Assembly (NCBI GenBank): GCA_018292915.2
Contig: JACVVK020000331.1
Span: forward strand, 125,001-189,000
Direction of reading: 5' to 3'
DNA length: 64,000 nucleotides
Source of the DNA: Batillaria attramentaria
Lineage: Eukaryota; Mollusca; Gastropoda; Batillariidae
Every line of letters begins with the position of its first letter. The first letter of the stretch is position 1. Shown piece after piece: positions 1 to 33,819 of the stretch. A model generated the notes under the pieces. The model did not search any database, was not told where the DNA came from, and saw only the letters and a program-made list of their open reading frames with translations. The position numbers and the translations under genes were made by a program.

Positions 1-796
1 CACTCACAAAAAAATATATTGTTGTTTCTGGTTTCTGTTTAAAAAAAACAACAAAAAACCCTACCTACGTACCCTATTTTTTTAAGCCATGTTATCAGAA
101 ACAACAATTTAATTTTTTTTTGCATAGTGCCCCACTTCATCCCTCACACAACCTTTTTTATAATCATTTGAAAAGGGAAGAATCACATGGCATGCTCACA
201 TGTCCTGTGTTTTGTTTGCTGGTTGTTTTACTAGTTCACTATGCTACCGGTAGTTGTTTGCCATTTTTGTCACTGTTTTTTAGAGACCTGCCAAGGGAGA
301 TAAATCTTCCTGCCCTATCTGTACATGTGGGGAGCTGCTGTATTGCAAAGTTACCGAAGCTGTTTCTTTCATCTACCTGTATATTGCAGTTCACCTTTAA
401 TATAATGTGCTTCAGTAGGAATAGAAAGGGAAATTGCTTATTACAGTGCGGTAAGAATTGTCACTTCCTTCATTTCCCCTTTCGGTTTAGTTTAGACTTT
501 AGTTCAGTTGAATCCAGGTACTCAAGTCCATATGTGGTCCATCTCATCTCTCATAAGTATAACCCTGTCCCCAGCAGCATCATTGAAATTTGCAAAGTTA
601 TGTAAAGGGATGAATCATTCAAAATAAATTCAGTAATGCAATTGCAGACAATTGAGCTGGCTCCATTTTGTGAACACCTGTGAGTATACTGACTGCGTTC
701 CCCAGGATGCAGCCTGTAGGTTTTTGATTTTTGGTTTCATTGTGAGTTGTGATGCCAACATTGTAGTGATGTGGTATATTGCTCTTCTGAGTACAG
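1..796. other. No gene recognised; AT-rich left edge
   Basis: A few open frames up to about 160 codons exist here, but their composition is unlike coding sequence and none resembles a family I know. It could be intron or flank of whatever gene owns the candidate exons at 797-914 and 1139. Confidence 0.4.
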
Positions 797-914
797 CTAC
801 AAGGCCCAGTGTTCAGCACACCGATGACGTTCAGCCCACGCGTCGAAGGGAGCAGCGAGACCACTCCGAAATTGGCACGACATCTCAAGACACTGAAGAG
901 GGCACATGACGCTG
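797..914 (+). CDS. Candidate coding exon, owner uncertain
   Basis: The stretch follows a CAG acceptor (795-796) and ends at a good GTAAGA donor. It is open for 39 codons plus one base (phase 1) and contains TPKLARHLKTLKRAHDAG, a basic helical-looking segment. The frame is closed just upstream by a TGA, which fits an exon boundary at 797. It joins in phase to the next candidate exon at 1139. It may be an upstream 5' exon of the KIFC3-like kinesin or the 3' end of a different gene; the sequence cannot decide. Confidence 0.35.
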
Positions 915-969
915 GTAAGAAGACACCCTGCGAATGAAGAAGCCATTTTTAGACAGCCGTAGGCTGTGT

Positions 970-1120
970 CAGGCTGGGGAATTTTCAGTTATTTCATTTG
1001 GCAATTTTCAGCCAGAGTTTGAATCCTTTCAGCCAAAATAATATAAGTTTCAGCTACAGAAAATGAAGGGAGAAAAAAAACATACTATAGTGTCAGTACC
1101 AAGGCAGTATTGTTTTAACC
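970..1120 (+). repeat. Partial copy of CAGGCTGGGGAATT MITE
   Basis: This shares its left end (CAGGCTGGGGAATT, then TTTGGCAATTTTCAGCC) with the complete MITE at 9131-9435. The right inverted repeat is missing, so it is a truncated or decayed copy. Confidence 0.5.
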
Positions 1121-1138
1121 TGTGCATCTTTTCTCCAG

Positions 1139-1206
1139 AAAAATCTGGACAGTGGAGCAATTTTGGCAGAATATCATGCAGGTCGAATCCAGATGACGAG
1201 TCCTGA
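1139..1206 (+). CDS. Candidate exon following 797-914
   Basis: A polypyrimidine tract and CCAG acceptor precede 1139. Joined in phase 1 to the exon ending at 914, the frame reads EKSGQWSNFGRISC and either stops at TGA 1204-1206 or leaves at a weak CAG/GTCGAA donor after 1181. That donor is phase 2, which is the phase needed to enter the kinesin exon at 4743. A different frame is also open to 1261. Ownership and exact end are unresolved. Confidence 0.3.
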
Positions 1207-1427
1207 TGATCGCATCACTTTTCCCACTGTTCTACCTCTCCCAGATCGTCGAAAATTTTAAGTTTTAAATTTTACCCGCTAGCATATTTTACACCCGCCA
1301 TGGTGAGTAAAATACTCATCAGCTTTATCGCAAATGGGACAAATCTTCGGGCAGAGCGCGCTTTCTTGCATTTCACGTAGGGAAAACGATGACAGGGTGG
1401 ACGCCAACTAAAGTAAGTAATTTAGAG

Positions 1428-1612
1428 GATGGCTCAAGTCAGCAGCGACAGCACATGCATAGCGCAGAGTTGCACGGCCAGACAGATCTTCGAATCCCAA
1501 CTGGGGCCAAATATTTGTGCTGGCCTTTTTCTCGTCGCCCCGTCTTTGATATCACCCTTGTGTGGTGAAAAAGGACGTTACACTGCCAAACACCCACCCA
1601 TCCCCCAGCCAA
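1428..1612 (+). repeat. tRNA-derived SINE (family A), diverged copy
   Basis: The tRNA-like head is degraded, but a B-box-like TTCGAATCCC, the body CTGGGGCCAAATATTTGTGC and TTTGATATCACCC, and a diverged GGACGTTACAC tail are present. It is the most divergent of the family A copies here. Confidence 0.7.
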
Positions 1613-2286
1613 ACAGATCAGACAGCAGAATACTGTTGGAATAATGATCATGCGTACGTGTTTAACCGTGGACTGTCAAACTCTTGGTCAATAGGTAATA
1701 TACCATACACATGTATACATGTGCAATCTGTAAAAATAAAAAGCACTGAATAAACATCAAACTTGAGAGACTTTTTAGTAAACATTGCTCCTTCTATAAC
1801 CATAAAAGGAAAGATCACAGCTTTTTAAATTGTCAGCTCCGTATCAAAAGTGCAGTCAGCTTGCATACTTCACATACATACATGTCTTACATGGGACAGA
1901 AAGGCTCTTTCTTGATTTCCTGCCCACGCAGAGGGACTGCACTGTGCCTGTCCCTTCCCTGATTTGTGGGTGTATTTGCTGTAGGTTATTTTTGTCACAG
2001 GTATTATGTTGTTATTTCAACTTCCAAGGCATGTCGGGCTCGCACCTTCACTTGCGCCTACACGTACATCACTACATGATTTTTTTTTTTTTTTCAAGTC
2101 CTCGGGTTAGGCCAGAAAATGTGTTGAATTGCAGCAAGCATGGGGAGAGGTGTGATTCGTGAAAAATGCCCTTTGGTTACAGTGTGTCACTGGTAGATGT
2201 AGTACATGTATATTAGTAGTTTGATGTAGGTCCATGTATCAGAAGTTTGTTTGGCAAGTCACTTAGTGATTTACTGTGTTATCTGG

Positions 2287-2290
<4 letters not shown>
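1613..2290. other. Non-coding stretch, nothing recognised
   Basis: No coding exon, RNA gene or further repeat was recognised between the SINE and the microsatellite block. Confidence 0.4.
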
Positions 2291-2376
<86 letters not shown>

Positions 2377-2720
2377 TGGGGGGAGAGAGATGGGAGTGAG
2401 GAAGTGTGTGTGTGAATAAGAAAGACCGAGAGAGTGTCATTAGTGAGGTGGTGAGGGTGAGTGTTGAGAGAGAGACAGAACTTTGAGACTAACGTGTGTG
2501 TGTGTGTCACTCTGTCTCTGTGTGTGTGTGGGGGGGGGGGGGGGGGTTGAGACGGGAGTGAGGAAGCGGTGTGTGAATAAGACAGAGAGAGAGGGAGTCA
2601 TTAGTGAGGTGGTGAGGGTGAGTGTTGAGAGAGATATTTTGAGAGAGAACTTCGGGACTAACATGTGAGGACGTGTGTGTGTCTGTGAGAGAGAGAGAGA
2701 GGCGAGGCGGGAGGGAGGGA
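2291..2720. repeat. Compound GT/GA microsatellite with internal duplication
   Basis: There are long (GT)n and (GA)n tracts and a G run at 2531-2546. A segment with GTCATTAGTGAGGTGGTGAG and GTGTTGAGAGAGA occurs twice (about 2434 and 2598), so the satellite block itself was duplicated by about 165 bp. Confidence 0.85.
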
Positions 2721-4153
2721 GAGAGTTCCTTTTAGAAATATTAGCACTATCTGCGAGTTCACACTGCATACCATCACACTCACAGCCAGGCTCCCAAATA
2801 ACCTTGATGCGGTCACAACCAGCCTGCATCCCCAATTCACCTGCACACTGTACACAGCTTAATCCCTCATCAGGTGGCGGTACGCAAACTTTAGCACGTG
2901 CCTCCTACAAAAGCGACACGACGAGCAAAATTGGATTCCTCTTATGCAGCCAGCTGCCCTCTCATTTCTGTGTGCTGGAGGATTGTGCGAGCATTGAGTT
3001 TTCCGCTTTGAGACAGGTTTCAGCTGTGAGCCGCATCCCAAGTATGCGGGAAAGGGCAATGAACTCAGAGTGATAAGGGGAATCGTAAACCAGCTCCAAA
3101 GCACACGCTGCACTAAGAGATATGAAACTGCAAACCCTTCTAATGAAGTCAAAAGGACCGGCCTGCAGCAAAGATTTGAGATGGGCACCAGGACAGTGTC
3201 TGTAACTGGGGTCAGCTGTATACTCCCACCGAACTTTGTTTTCGACGCTCTTTGTTCCTGGAACTCTTATGAGTTATGTTCCTTGCTTGTGTCATTACAT
3301 GCATGCCGCTCTGATAGAGACAGACTATGGGGTCAGCTCTGTCTACAAAGACACTCTCTCGTTTTAACTACATACATGTAGATCCTTCTTCACTGTCAGG
3401 ATTATCAGATCGACCCACCTCTGTCTTGTTGTTGACATGCTCCACGTCCAACTTTACCAAGAATATAAAGCCGGCATAGCATCAAAATTTTATTCGCATT
3501 GTCAAACTGTGTCCGCTTTCAAGTTCTCGGTGGCCAAACCCGGTTTCCTGCCCGTCAACTGTACAGACTGTAGACAAACGGATGGAGTGCTTACGCGAAG
3601 CCGCTAACTCAGTAGCAGCTGGGTGCAACTGCGAACACAGAACTGCTTGGCAACTCCAGTTTTATGAGCTCCTCGCATTATGAATACATTATCAGGTTTT
3701 GGCCTTTTGTGTACCCCTAGCATAAACTGGCTTGACGGGATTCCACTGTTGAGACTTCACTATAGTTGACAAAGTGGCGAGGGGTAAGGGGTTAGTGGGA
3801 GGATTGGAAAGTTTGGGCGGTCATAAAAAAAGGTTGAAAATAAACACTGATACAGCGTCATCCATAAAAGTGGCAAGAACGTGGCTGTAGGAACGTGTAG
3901 AGCAGTTAACGTACGTACGTTGTGACATGCGTTGCTAACAATACGCCAATTTTCACTTACTTCATTAGTCTCGGCGTTTAGTGCTTAGTGTCGTGGTTCA
4001 TGAATAAGTAATATTCAATGAATAAAATGAAAGTTAGTCAAACCAGAAGCAGTAGAGATACTCACAGTGTACAAAATTAATGCACATCCACCCCCACCAC
4101 ACTTATAAGGTATACTTTTTCTTACTGCTAGTGCTGCTTTCATTTTATGAGAG
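2721..4153. other. Non-coding stretch, nothing recognised
   Basis: There are short open frames only and no recognised exon or mobile element. It ends at the family A SINE at 4154. Confidence 0.4.
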
Positions 4154-4297
4154 GAGCCGGGATAGCCGAATGGTAGAGCGTTGGACTTCCAGTGATCGGG
4201 TCGTGAGTTCGAATCCCGGCTGGGGTCAAATATTTTGCTGGCCTTTTTCACGTTGCCCCGTTTTTGATATCACCCTTCCGTGGTGGAAAAGGACGTT

Positions 4298-4302
<5 letters not shown>
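4154..4302 (+). repeat. tRNA-derived SINE (family A)
   Basis: This is an intact tRNA-like head with an A-box-like TAGCCGAATGGTAGAGCG and B-box GAGTTCGAATCCCGG. The body (TTTGATATCACCC) and the GGACGTTAAAC tail follow and run straight into a 130-bp (CA)n tract, as if the microsatellite had grown from the SINE 3' end. Confidence 0.9.
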
Positions 4303-4350
<48 letters not shown>

Positions 4351-4376
4351 CACACACACGCACACACACACACACG

Positions 4377-4432
<56 letters not shown>
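4303..4432. repeat. (CA)n microsatellite
   Basis: About 130 bp of CA repeats with scattered CG interruptions, directly abutting the SINE tail. Confidence 0.95.
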
Positions 4433-4435
<3 letters not shown>

Positions 4436-4742
4436 AGGAGTTGCATGCATCTAGTTTTGTTTTACTCAAAACATCCATACAAAAAAAAAAGAAAAACCGC
4501 TTTGCCTGCACAGTTTAGTAACTTTGACCTTGTAAACTTGCGTAGGTCTCATTTTGATAACATCGTACATTTTTCTTATGGATTGGTTTTTGTTGTAGTT
4601 GCTGTTGGGGATTTGTTCCTTCCCGTGAACCACACTGCCATTTCTACTGAACTAAACACCTTTCACCCACGCTCAAGTTTGCTTTGAATTAGTTTCCACT
4701 CAGGAATGGGGCTTTTTATGTCTTGTTCTCCTGGCAAAACAG

Positions 4743-4879
4743 CGACGTGTGTCGCGTGGCCCGAGTTACGCAGCAACTGTTTGAACGTGTATTTTCAGAG
4801 CAGAGCGGTGACGTGCCGGCGGGCCGGGGGCCAACTACAGACGACAGTGACGCGGAGGAGTGTCCGGTTACTGGTTTGG
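4743..4879 (+). CDS. KIFC3: KIFC3-like kinesin, alternative 5' coding exon
   Basis: The exon follows an AAACAG acceptor and ends at a GTGAGT donor. It starts with one base of a split codon, then reads DVCRVARVTQQLFERVF and an acidic, probably disordered segment ending CPVTGLG in phase 1. Phase 1 is what the kinesin exon at 17359 needs, giving GLGGSPGCTDAEYSTL across the junction. Because it starts in phase 2 it must have at least one exon upstream, possibly the candidates at 797 and 1139. It is an alternative to the first exon at 6030. Confidence 0.55.
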
Positions 4880-5599
4880 GTGAGTCAAATGTAAACTTTG
4901 AAAATTTGCTTGGGGGAAAAAAATGGTTAAAGGACCATGCGTCGTGTCTGGTGCAACATTTTGTTTCTTTGGGATGAGAACATATTCAGTTTTGTAATGT
5001 CTTTTGCGGTGCACCTCTGAAAGTTGGGCCATCCTGTTATGTTTGGAGACAACACATTTTTAACAAGTGTTTCTGTGTTGTTGATTTTATTGTTGCTGTT
5101 GACATTGATGGTGTTTTTAGTTTGAATTATTGGGGTTTCCTTGTTGTTTTCAAAGCTGAAGGAAAGTACCATTGAACAGCAGTCTATCAAAACTGCGGTT
5201 ACAAGAGTGATGACTGACAATTATCATTGTAATGCGTCTCCTTTTGAGGAAGTTAGGCCATCGTTATTCGAGTGGAAGAAAGCCTTGCGTCGTAATCGTA
5301 TGAAAGCACAGTTACCATTCATTTATGACCAAGACCAGAGTGTGTACCTTTTTCCCCACTGTCCATTTCACAGGTTCATGCTTCTTTAGCAGTTTAAACG
5401 TAGGCGGATTCCTTGTTCGAAATTTAAAATACCTTCAACTCAACAACATCTACTTTAGGCTTTCCCGCCTTCGCATATTAAATCTGGTCCGTATGATTCA
5501 GTGAGCTCGAAAGAGGCATTAGCCGGTGACAAAATCATCAACCCGTGACGCAGGAGGCACTCGGCCGTGCTTTATGCACTTGCAATCAGTTTCGCCCCA

Positions 5600-6029
5600 G
5601 CGGCACGCCTCTCGACCTGTCACCCCTCTGAAGGGATAATGAGACCGTCCTAAAAGTGGCTTTGTGGAGATGTTTTGGGACGTGTCGCTGAAGGTGTAGG
5701 GGTGGGAGCGGTGTGTGATACCTGTCCGTCCCGCCACGCGCGGAGTGGGAAACTCAAAAAGTAGGAGAGCAGCGTCGGCGGACGAGGCGCGTATGTCACT
5801 GATACTGTTGTACCGCTACCGTCGTCGTAGACTGGTTCAGTGAGATTGTTGAGAGTACAGCGGCCAACGGAGGTTGAGAGAGAATCGACCTCAGGGTGTA
5901 GGGGCCTTGAAGGCCGTCGTCGTGGTGGTCGTGCTTCTCGCGATGGGAGTACCGCCGTCGTCGCTGTCCTTGTTCAGGCGAAGATAGTGGTGCGGTCAGT
6001 GTGTTTGTGAGTGTGTCCGCGGTGTCGGG
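5600..6029 (+). promoter_or_regulatory. CpG-richer 5' region before the ATG at 6030
   Basis: CpG frequency rises clearly over this stretch compared with the AT-rich flanks. It leads into an exon with a start codon (TCGGGATGG context) and a good donor. I infer an internal promoter and 5' UTR for the kinesin. No TATA box is evident. Confidence 0.4.
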
Positions 6030-28993
<22,964 letters not shown>

Positions 28994-31250
28994 GTGTTTG
29001 CGCAGGTGCTGACTGTGATTTTAGAGGGATAAATGTCTCGACGGTTATGATGTTTGACACTGTTTACCATCAAGGAGGATACGAGGATATATTCTGTGAT
29101 GACAGAGGAGAAAAATATCTGGTGACTGATGTAATCAGACACTGTGTACCAGCAGTGTTATTCTGTGATGATCTTTCCCACTGTGTAACTCTAGGCAGAT
29201 GATTGTGTTCAAGTTTTAAAAGTCCTGGAACATGTGACTGTGTTACATCCTGCAAGGTCAAGCTCATAGCAATGAATTTCACCTTCTGGGTGCAAGTGCT
29301 GTGGATTTAGAAAGTGCTTATGCACCTTTTCCAAATGACAGTAGAAACTGGTGTGAGCATTCAGCGTGCTGTTCACTGTAGCAAACCGGTTGATAGCGAC
29401 ATGTCTGTCTGCAGCATATATGGGGGAAAAAAATGAAAAGAAAAAACAGTAGTTCAGTCTGTCTCCTGTTATGTAGGTACGTGTTTGTGTAGATCTTTGC
29501 TGCTGTTTACCAAGGACCACTCACTGAAGTTTAGGGAGCATCAAAAGAGTTAAATAGCAGAAAAACCTTTCTCTGCCAACATGTGTTTTTGCATATTTTT
29601 ATCGTCTTGCCACAGATGACCAGGTAAAGTGCAAACAAATGTAAAAAAAAAAAGATGGTATTTCAGAGTGCATGTAATAAGTCATAATTTTTTTTTTCTG
29701 GGTTATACCACTGCTGTAAGGCCTGTTATTCAAATACTGGTGATATGCTTTGTAGAAGAAAAATGTGTAAACCTTGTAACAATGCACTATTGGCATGTTC
29801 TGAAATGTGTTTCATTACAGGTCACTCCTTAGCAAGCCTTTTTCACTATCATTATTAATTATTATTATTATCATTATTAAAGTCTAGTAAAACTTCCCAT
29901 GTGTATCATAGGTAGTAGGAAATCATTAAAGTACATATTTACAATGCTGGCTACAGATCACGCACAGTACATACTATTTATTGTTCAAACTGAGGAGGGT
30001 TTGTTGTTCAATAACAGTTGCAGTAACACGTTTAGTTAATACATTCCCTGTTTGTGGCTGGAAGGACATATTGGTAGGAGCTTTACTGATACTGTGTATT
30101 TGCTTCAGTGTATCTGTATGAGAAATGGTTTTGTAACTTGAGCATGTAAACATGGTTCTTGTAGCATGAGCGTGTAAACGAAAGGTCTTTCAAGCTATAT
30201 ATGGTGTAGGGTGTCTGGCTCTGATTATAGCTACGGTTATTTATATGCGCTTGTCTCAATACATATATTACAGAAACATATGGTGATGTGCTTTTGTCAG
30301 TCTTGAACAGGCAATATGTATTATTCTTGCTGCTCACCATAACTGCAGAGTTTGTGCTTCCATACAGTGAGCTGCCTGTTAATCCACACATCTGCCTGGC
30401 CAAAACCTCTAAATTTAGGGGCTAGTTGTTATGGATAGGTGGAGAATGTCACATTTCATTTGGGACTGCCTTGAAGAGTTCGTACATGCATTACAGTGTT
30501 AAAAGGATTTAATAATAATAATAATAATAATTTTATTTATATAGCGCTTAATCTACATGGAAGGTAGTTCGAAGCGCTTAGAGTACAGGTAAAGAGACAG
30601 ATAGACGTGAAGGTTCAGGGCCAGGGCAACTGCATGTATGGTGCTTAATAAGGAAGCTTAAACTGCTCTGAATGATATGTGAATGAACATGAAGTCTGAC
30701 TACAGTACTAAAGATTCTGCAGGTATCATCTTTCAAACTTGTTTTAGTTCAGATCCCTGTTTGTTTTTAGGTTGACATTTTCAGTGTGTAGTCCACAACA
30801 GAGGACAGGCCTTGCACTGGTAATCAAGTTAGTGTTGTGAAGGTACCATGATATTAATAAGAATTAAAAGTAGATGAGATTTTGTTCTGACATTTTAGAT
30901 GTCTGTGTATGTGCATTTACTGTTGAACCAGCTGTTAGAGAAGTGTATGCAATATGCGTAAATGTATCCATCATGTGTGTCCTTTGTGTCATGTCTCAAA
31001 GTCACTGGTGCTCATATTGCAGTCTCTCCCATGTTCACCAGTCTTTTATGAAGCATAATTATCCTGCTAGTGTTATCAACATTTCCACAAGCGTACAGCT
31101 GCGTATGTACCTTTAGCAAACAGCAACAAGTATTTGTCAGCAAGTGCTTGTGGCAGGTGCATGGTATACATATCCTAGGGCCTTCCATGTGTAAACTGGT
31201 CTGAAACTGCCTCCAGTAAATCCAATAAAAACATTAAAATTTACCATTGG
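28994..31250 (+). other. Probable kinesin 3' UTR and downstream flank
   Basis: There is no further coding exon. Candidate poly-A signals are ATTAAA at 29876 and 29925 and AATAAA at 31224; which is used cannot be told. Confidence 0.45.
30508..30605 (+). repeat. Dispersed (TAA)n-TTTATATAGCGCTT repeat
   Basis: An AATAAT tract followed by TTTTATTTATATAGCGCTTA and GCGCTTAGAGTAC. This sequence type is a common short interspersed repeat in marine invertebrate genomes (from general knowledge). Confidence 0.55.
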
Positions 31251-31524
31251 TCTGGCTGTTGAAGTGTCAGTTTGTGTAGCACATTGCTCAGCTTGTGTGC
31301 GTTGGAGGTTATTACACCTTGACCTATCAAGGGACTGTTTCTAGACAATGATGCGCATGATTGTGCGTACTTCTGTACTGTTGTGGAATGTTACTGATAG
31401 ATGTCATCTCATCTCGCCGGCCAATTTATGTGGTATTTATACAATACACTCATTTTTATGTTGTTTCCATAGTAATGGAAACAACATCATAGGACGGGCT
31501 AAATTTTCCACGTTCATGGGCAAG

Positions 31525-31660
31525 CATCTGTGGTACAAACGCACGTCACTGCCGATCTCCCGCAGAGACGATTATGCAAGTGTAACTCTGACAATGACGT
31601 AAGAAAACGTACGTCATCGATGCTGGCATGTATAGTGCGCCGAGCGCACTTCTCCTCCTC
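31525..31660 (+). repeat. CRE-bearing dispersed repeat, copy 1
   Basis: Shares CTGTGGTACAAACGCACGTC, ATCTCCCGCAGAGACGAT and AAAACGTACGTCATCGATGC with 39682-39800. Contains several TGACGT-type half sites. Confidence 0.75.
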
Positions 31661-31712
31661 AGTGAGTGCCGTCTGTGTGGATGTGTGTGCGTGTGTGTGT
31701 GAATTGTGTCCG

Positions 31713-32018
31713 GGCCCGTTTCTTCGAAAATACTTAACCGAATGGCTTCAAATTTGGGGTATCCAAATATATCAAAATGTTACATTAGAGGAACCAAGCG
31801 TGTGATGATTGCTTAAGTGATTTGGGAGTTATCGCCCTTTTGAGACAAGTTGGTTGTCTTTCGTGTACAGGCGTAATATTTATTTAAATCACTCAATTTT
31901 TTGGCAGTAGATAGCTTGAATATGGACTCTGAACAGAGTCACTACTAGAAAATGGTCGCTCTTATAGTTTTCATGTAAACCGAGCCTGAGTTGACATTGC
32001 ATGTGAACCCAGTTCAGA
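31713..32018 (+). repeat. ~306-bp tandem repeat, unit 1
   Basis: Aligned landmarks: CCGAATGGCTTCAAATTTGG, GAGTTATCGCCCTTTT, AGGCGTAATATTTA, ATTTTTTGG and GGACTCTGAACAGAGT. Unit 2 follows immediately. Confidence 0.8.
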
Positions 32019-32322
32019 TGCCTATTTCTCCGAAAATACTGAACCGATCGATTTCAAATTTGGGGTTTCTAAATGAATCAAGATTGTTGAATAGAAGGCC
32101 CGATCCAGGGTACGATTGCACACATGATTTGCGAGTTATCGCCCTTTTCAAAAAAAGTGGCTGTCTGGCGTTTAAAGGCGTAATATTTACCTAAACCACT
32201 CCATTTTTTGGACATAGATAGCGTGAGTACGGACTCTCAACTGAGTGAATTTTGGAGGTTGTCGCTTTTATACTTTTGGCGTAAGCCGTACCTGATGAAA
32301 GTGCTGGTGAACACACTTTAGA
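32019..32322 (+). repeat. ~304-bp tandem repeat, unit 2
   Basis: Second unit with the same ordered landmarks (GATCGATTTCAAATTTGG, GAGTTATCGCCCTTTT, AGGCGTAATATTTA, GGACTCTCAACTGAGT), roughly 70-75% similar by eye. Confidence 0.8.
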
Positions 32323-32735
32323 TCTCAAAATCGCTCCTACTATACATAGATAATGAGCCTGGGGTGCCATAAAAAATATACAAAAAAATTAGAAAAATTC
32401 ACTGCAGCCGTTGTCGTCAGTTGACTCGAAAATTTGTACTCGAAGCACATTTCCTTTACACAAGCCACACGCCTCACAAACATCGCAGAAAAGGCACACG
32501 CGCACTGACGCAAAACTGTATCAGCGTCAGTTTGCCGACGTCATGTTTGATTGACGTGGGGGTGTGTCGTCACTTTTCGGAAGTTCTCTATTTGTAGACG
32601 GGGAAAGCGGGAGTTTCATTGATGTAGTGAGCTTTGTTTTTCCCACTGACTCTCACTCAATAGCATAGTAGAGTGAGAGAACACCACATAGGTCTCAATG
32701 GAGCACATGCACAAACGCGACTCGCGCCAGTCTGC

Positions 32736-32796
32736 GTGCGTGCGTGCGTGCGCGCGCGCGTATGTCTGTGTGTGTCTGTGTGCGCGCGCGCGCAGC
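32736..32796. repeat. TGCG/CG alternating tract
   Basis: TGCGTGCG then (CG)n, TCTGTGTGTG and a second (CG)n. Alternating purine-pyrimidine sequence with Z-DNA potential. Confidence 0.8.
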
Positions 32797-33071
32797 AGAC
32801 ATAACACATAGTGAAAAAACGTTCGCCGCGCAGACTTGTCTGTTAAACACATTGAGCCGGTATAAATTCGATCTTTACACTGCGCAGCAGCAACACTTCA
32901 ATTTTCATGGGGCTGCTTTCATTGCAAGAATTGTATCCGAGTCAAAGTTATTACATCAAATGTATTATGCGTCATCCCAATGAGGAAAACGTCATAGATT
33001 TCAAAGAAAACAACTTGACGTCTTCCAAAACCAAGATTGGTCTGACAAGCCCGGTCAGTTGTTTCCAATCA

Positions 33072-33094
33072 GAGAGAGAGAGAGAGAGAGTGTG

Positions 33095-33146
<52 letters not shown>

Positions 33147-33257
33147 TCCCGAATACATGGCATTACAAAAGAACGACCGTGACGACAGCAGGTGATTAAA
33201 TGGAAACAACATATTGGGCTGGTCAGTGGCCATCTTGTTAAAAAATTAAATCTGAAA

Positions 33258-33290
<33 letters not shown>
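33072..33290. repeat. (GA)n, (GT)n microsatellites
   Basis: GA then GT run at 33072-33144 and a second GT run at 33262-33290, separated by unique sequence. Confidence 0.93.
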
Positions 33291-33295
<5 letters not shown>

Positions 33296-33633
33296 ACGCA
33301 TCTACTGCATTAAAGTCTCAATACATACGGCAGGCATAAAACAGCGTGTGGTAAGGTTTTCATTGAATCAGTCACTTGGGTCACAGTGTAGCAGCTGAAA
33401 CCATTGTGGTGACTTTGGTTGGCATATATGTTGCTGTAGAAGCTTGTACCGCGTACTGAGCTGACGACATTATTTGGTTGCGGACTGAGGACCAGCAAGA
33501 CGGCGCCGATTGGTGGCTATTTTTAGAAGATTTGTCGAGTCCCAATCTGTTCAGGAATGGACTAAAGGCTCATAGAAAATTGTATTTCTCTAATACATGT
33601 AGTAGCAGCCATAAAGTCCCCCCAAATGGTGGG

Positions 33634-33802
33634 GAGCCGGGGTGGTCGAATGGTAGAGCGTTCGACTTCTAATGCTCGGGTCGTGAGTTCGATCCCGGCT
33701 GGGGCCAAATATTTGTGCTGGCTTTTTCATCGTTGCCCCGTCTTTGATATCACCCTATGTGGTGGTAAAAGACGTTAAACCCCTAAACACCCACCCCACC
33801 CA
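33634..33802 (+). repeat. tRNA-derived SINE (family A) with TSD
   Basis: Full-length copy. The flanks share CCCCCAAATGGT(G/A)GGGA, a near-perfect ~17-bp duplication overlapping the C-rich 3' end. Confidence 0.92.
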
Positions 33803-33819
33803 CCCCCAAATGGTAGGGA

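Noticed and set aside
120..605. 161-codon open frame near the left edge
   Set aside because: Starts from TTG, has Phe/Leu/Ser-rich composition typical of translated AT-rich intron, and matches no family.
4154..4225. Functional tRNA genes at the SINE heads (eight family A, two family B positions)
   Set aside because: A- and B-box sequences are present, but each is fused to the same SINE body and tail, the acceptor stems are not complementary, and several are flanked by target-site duplications.
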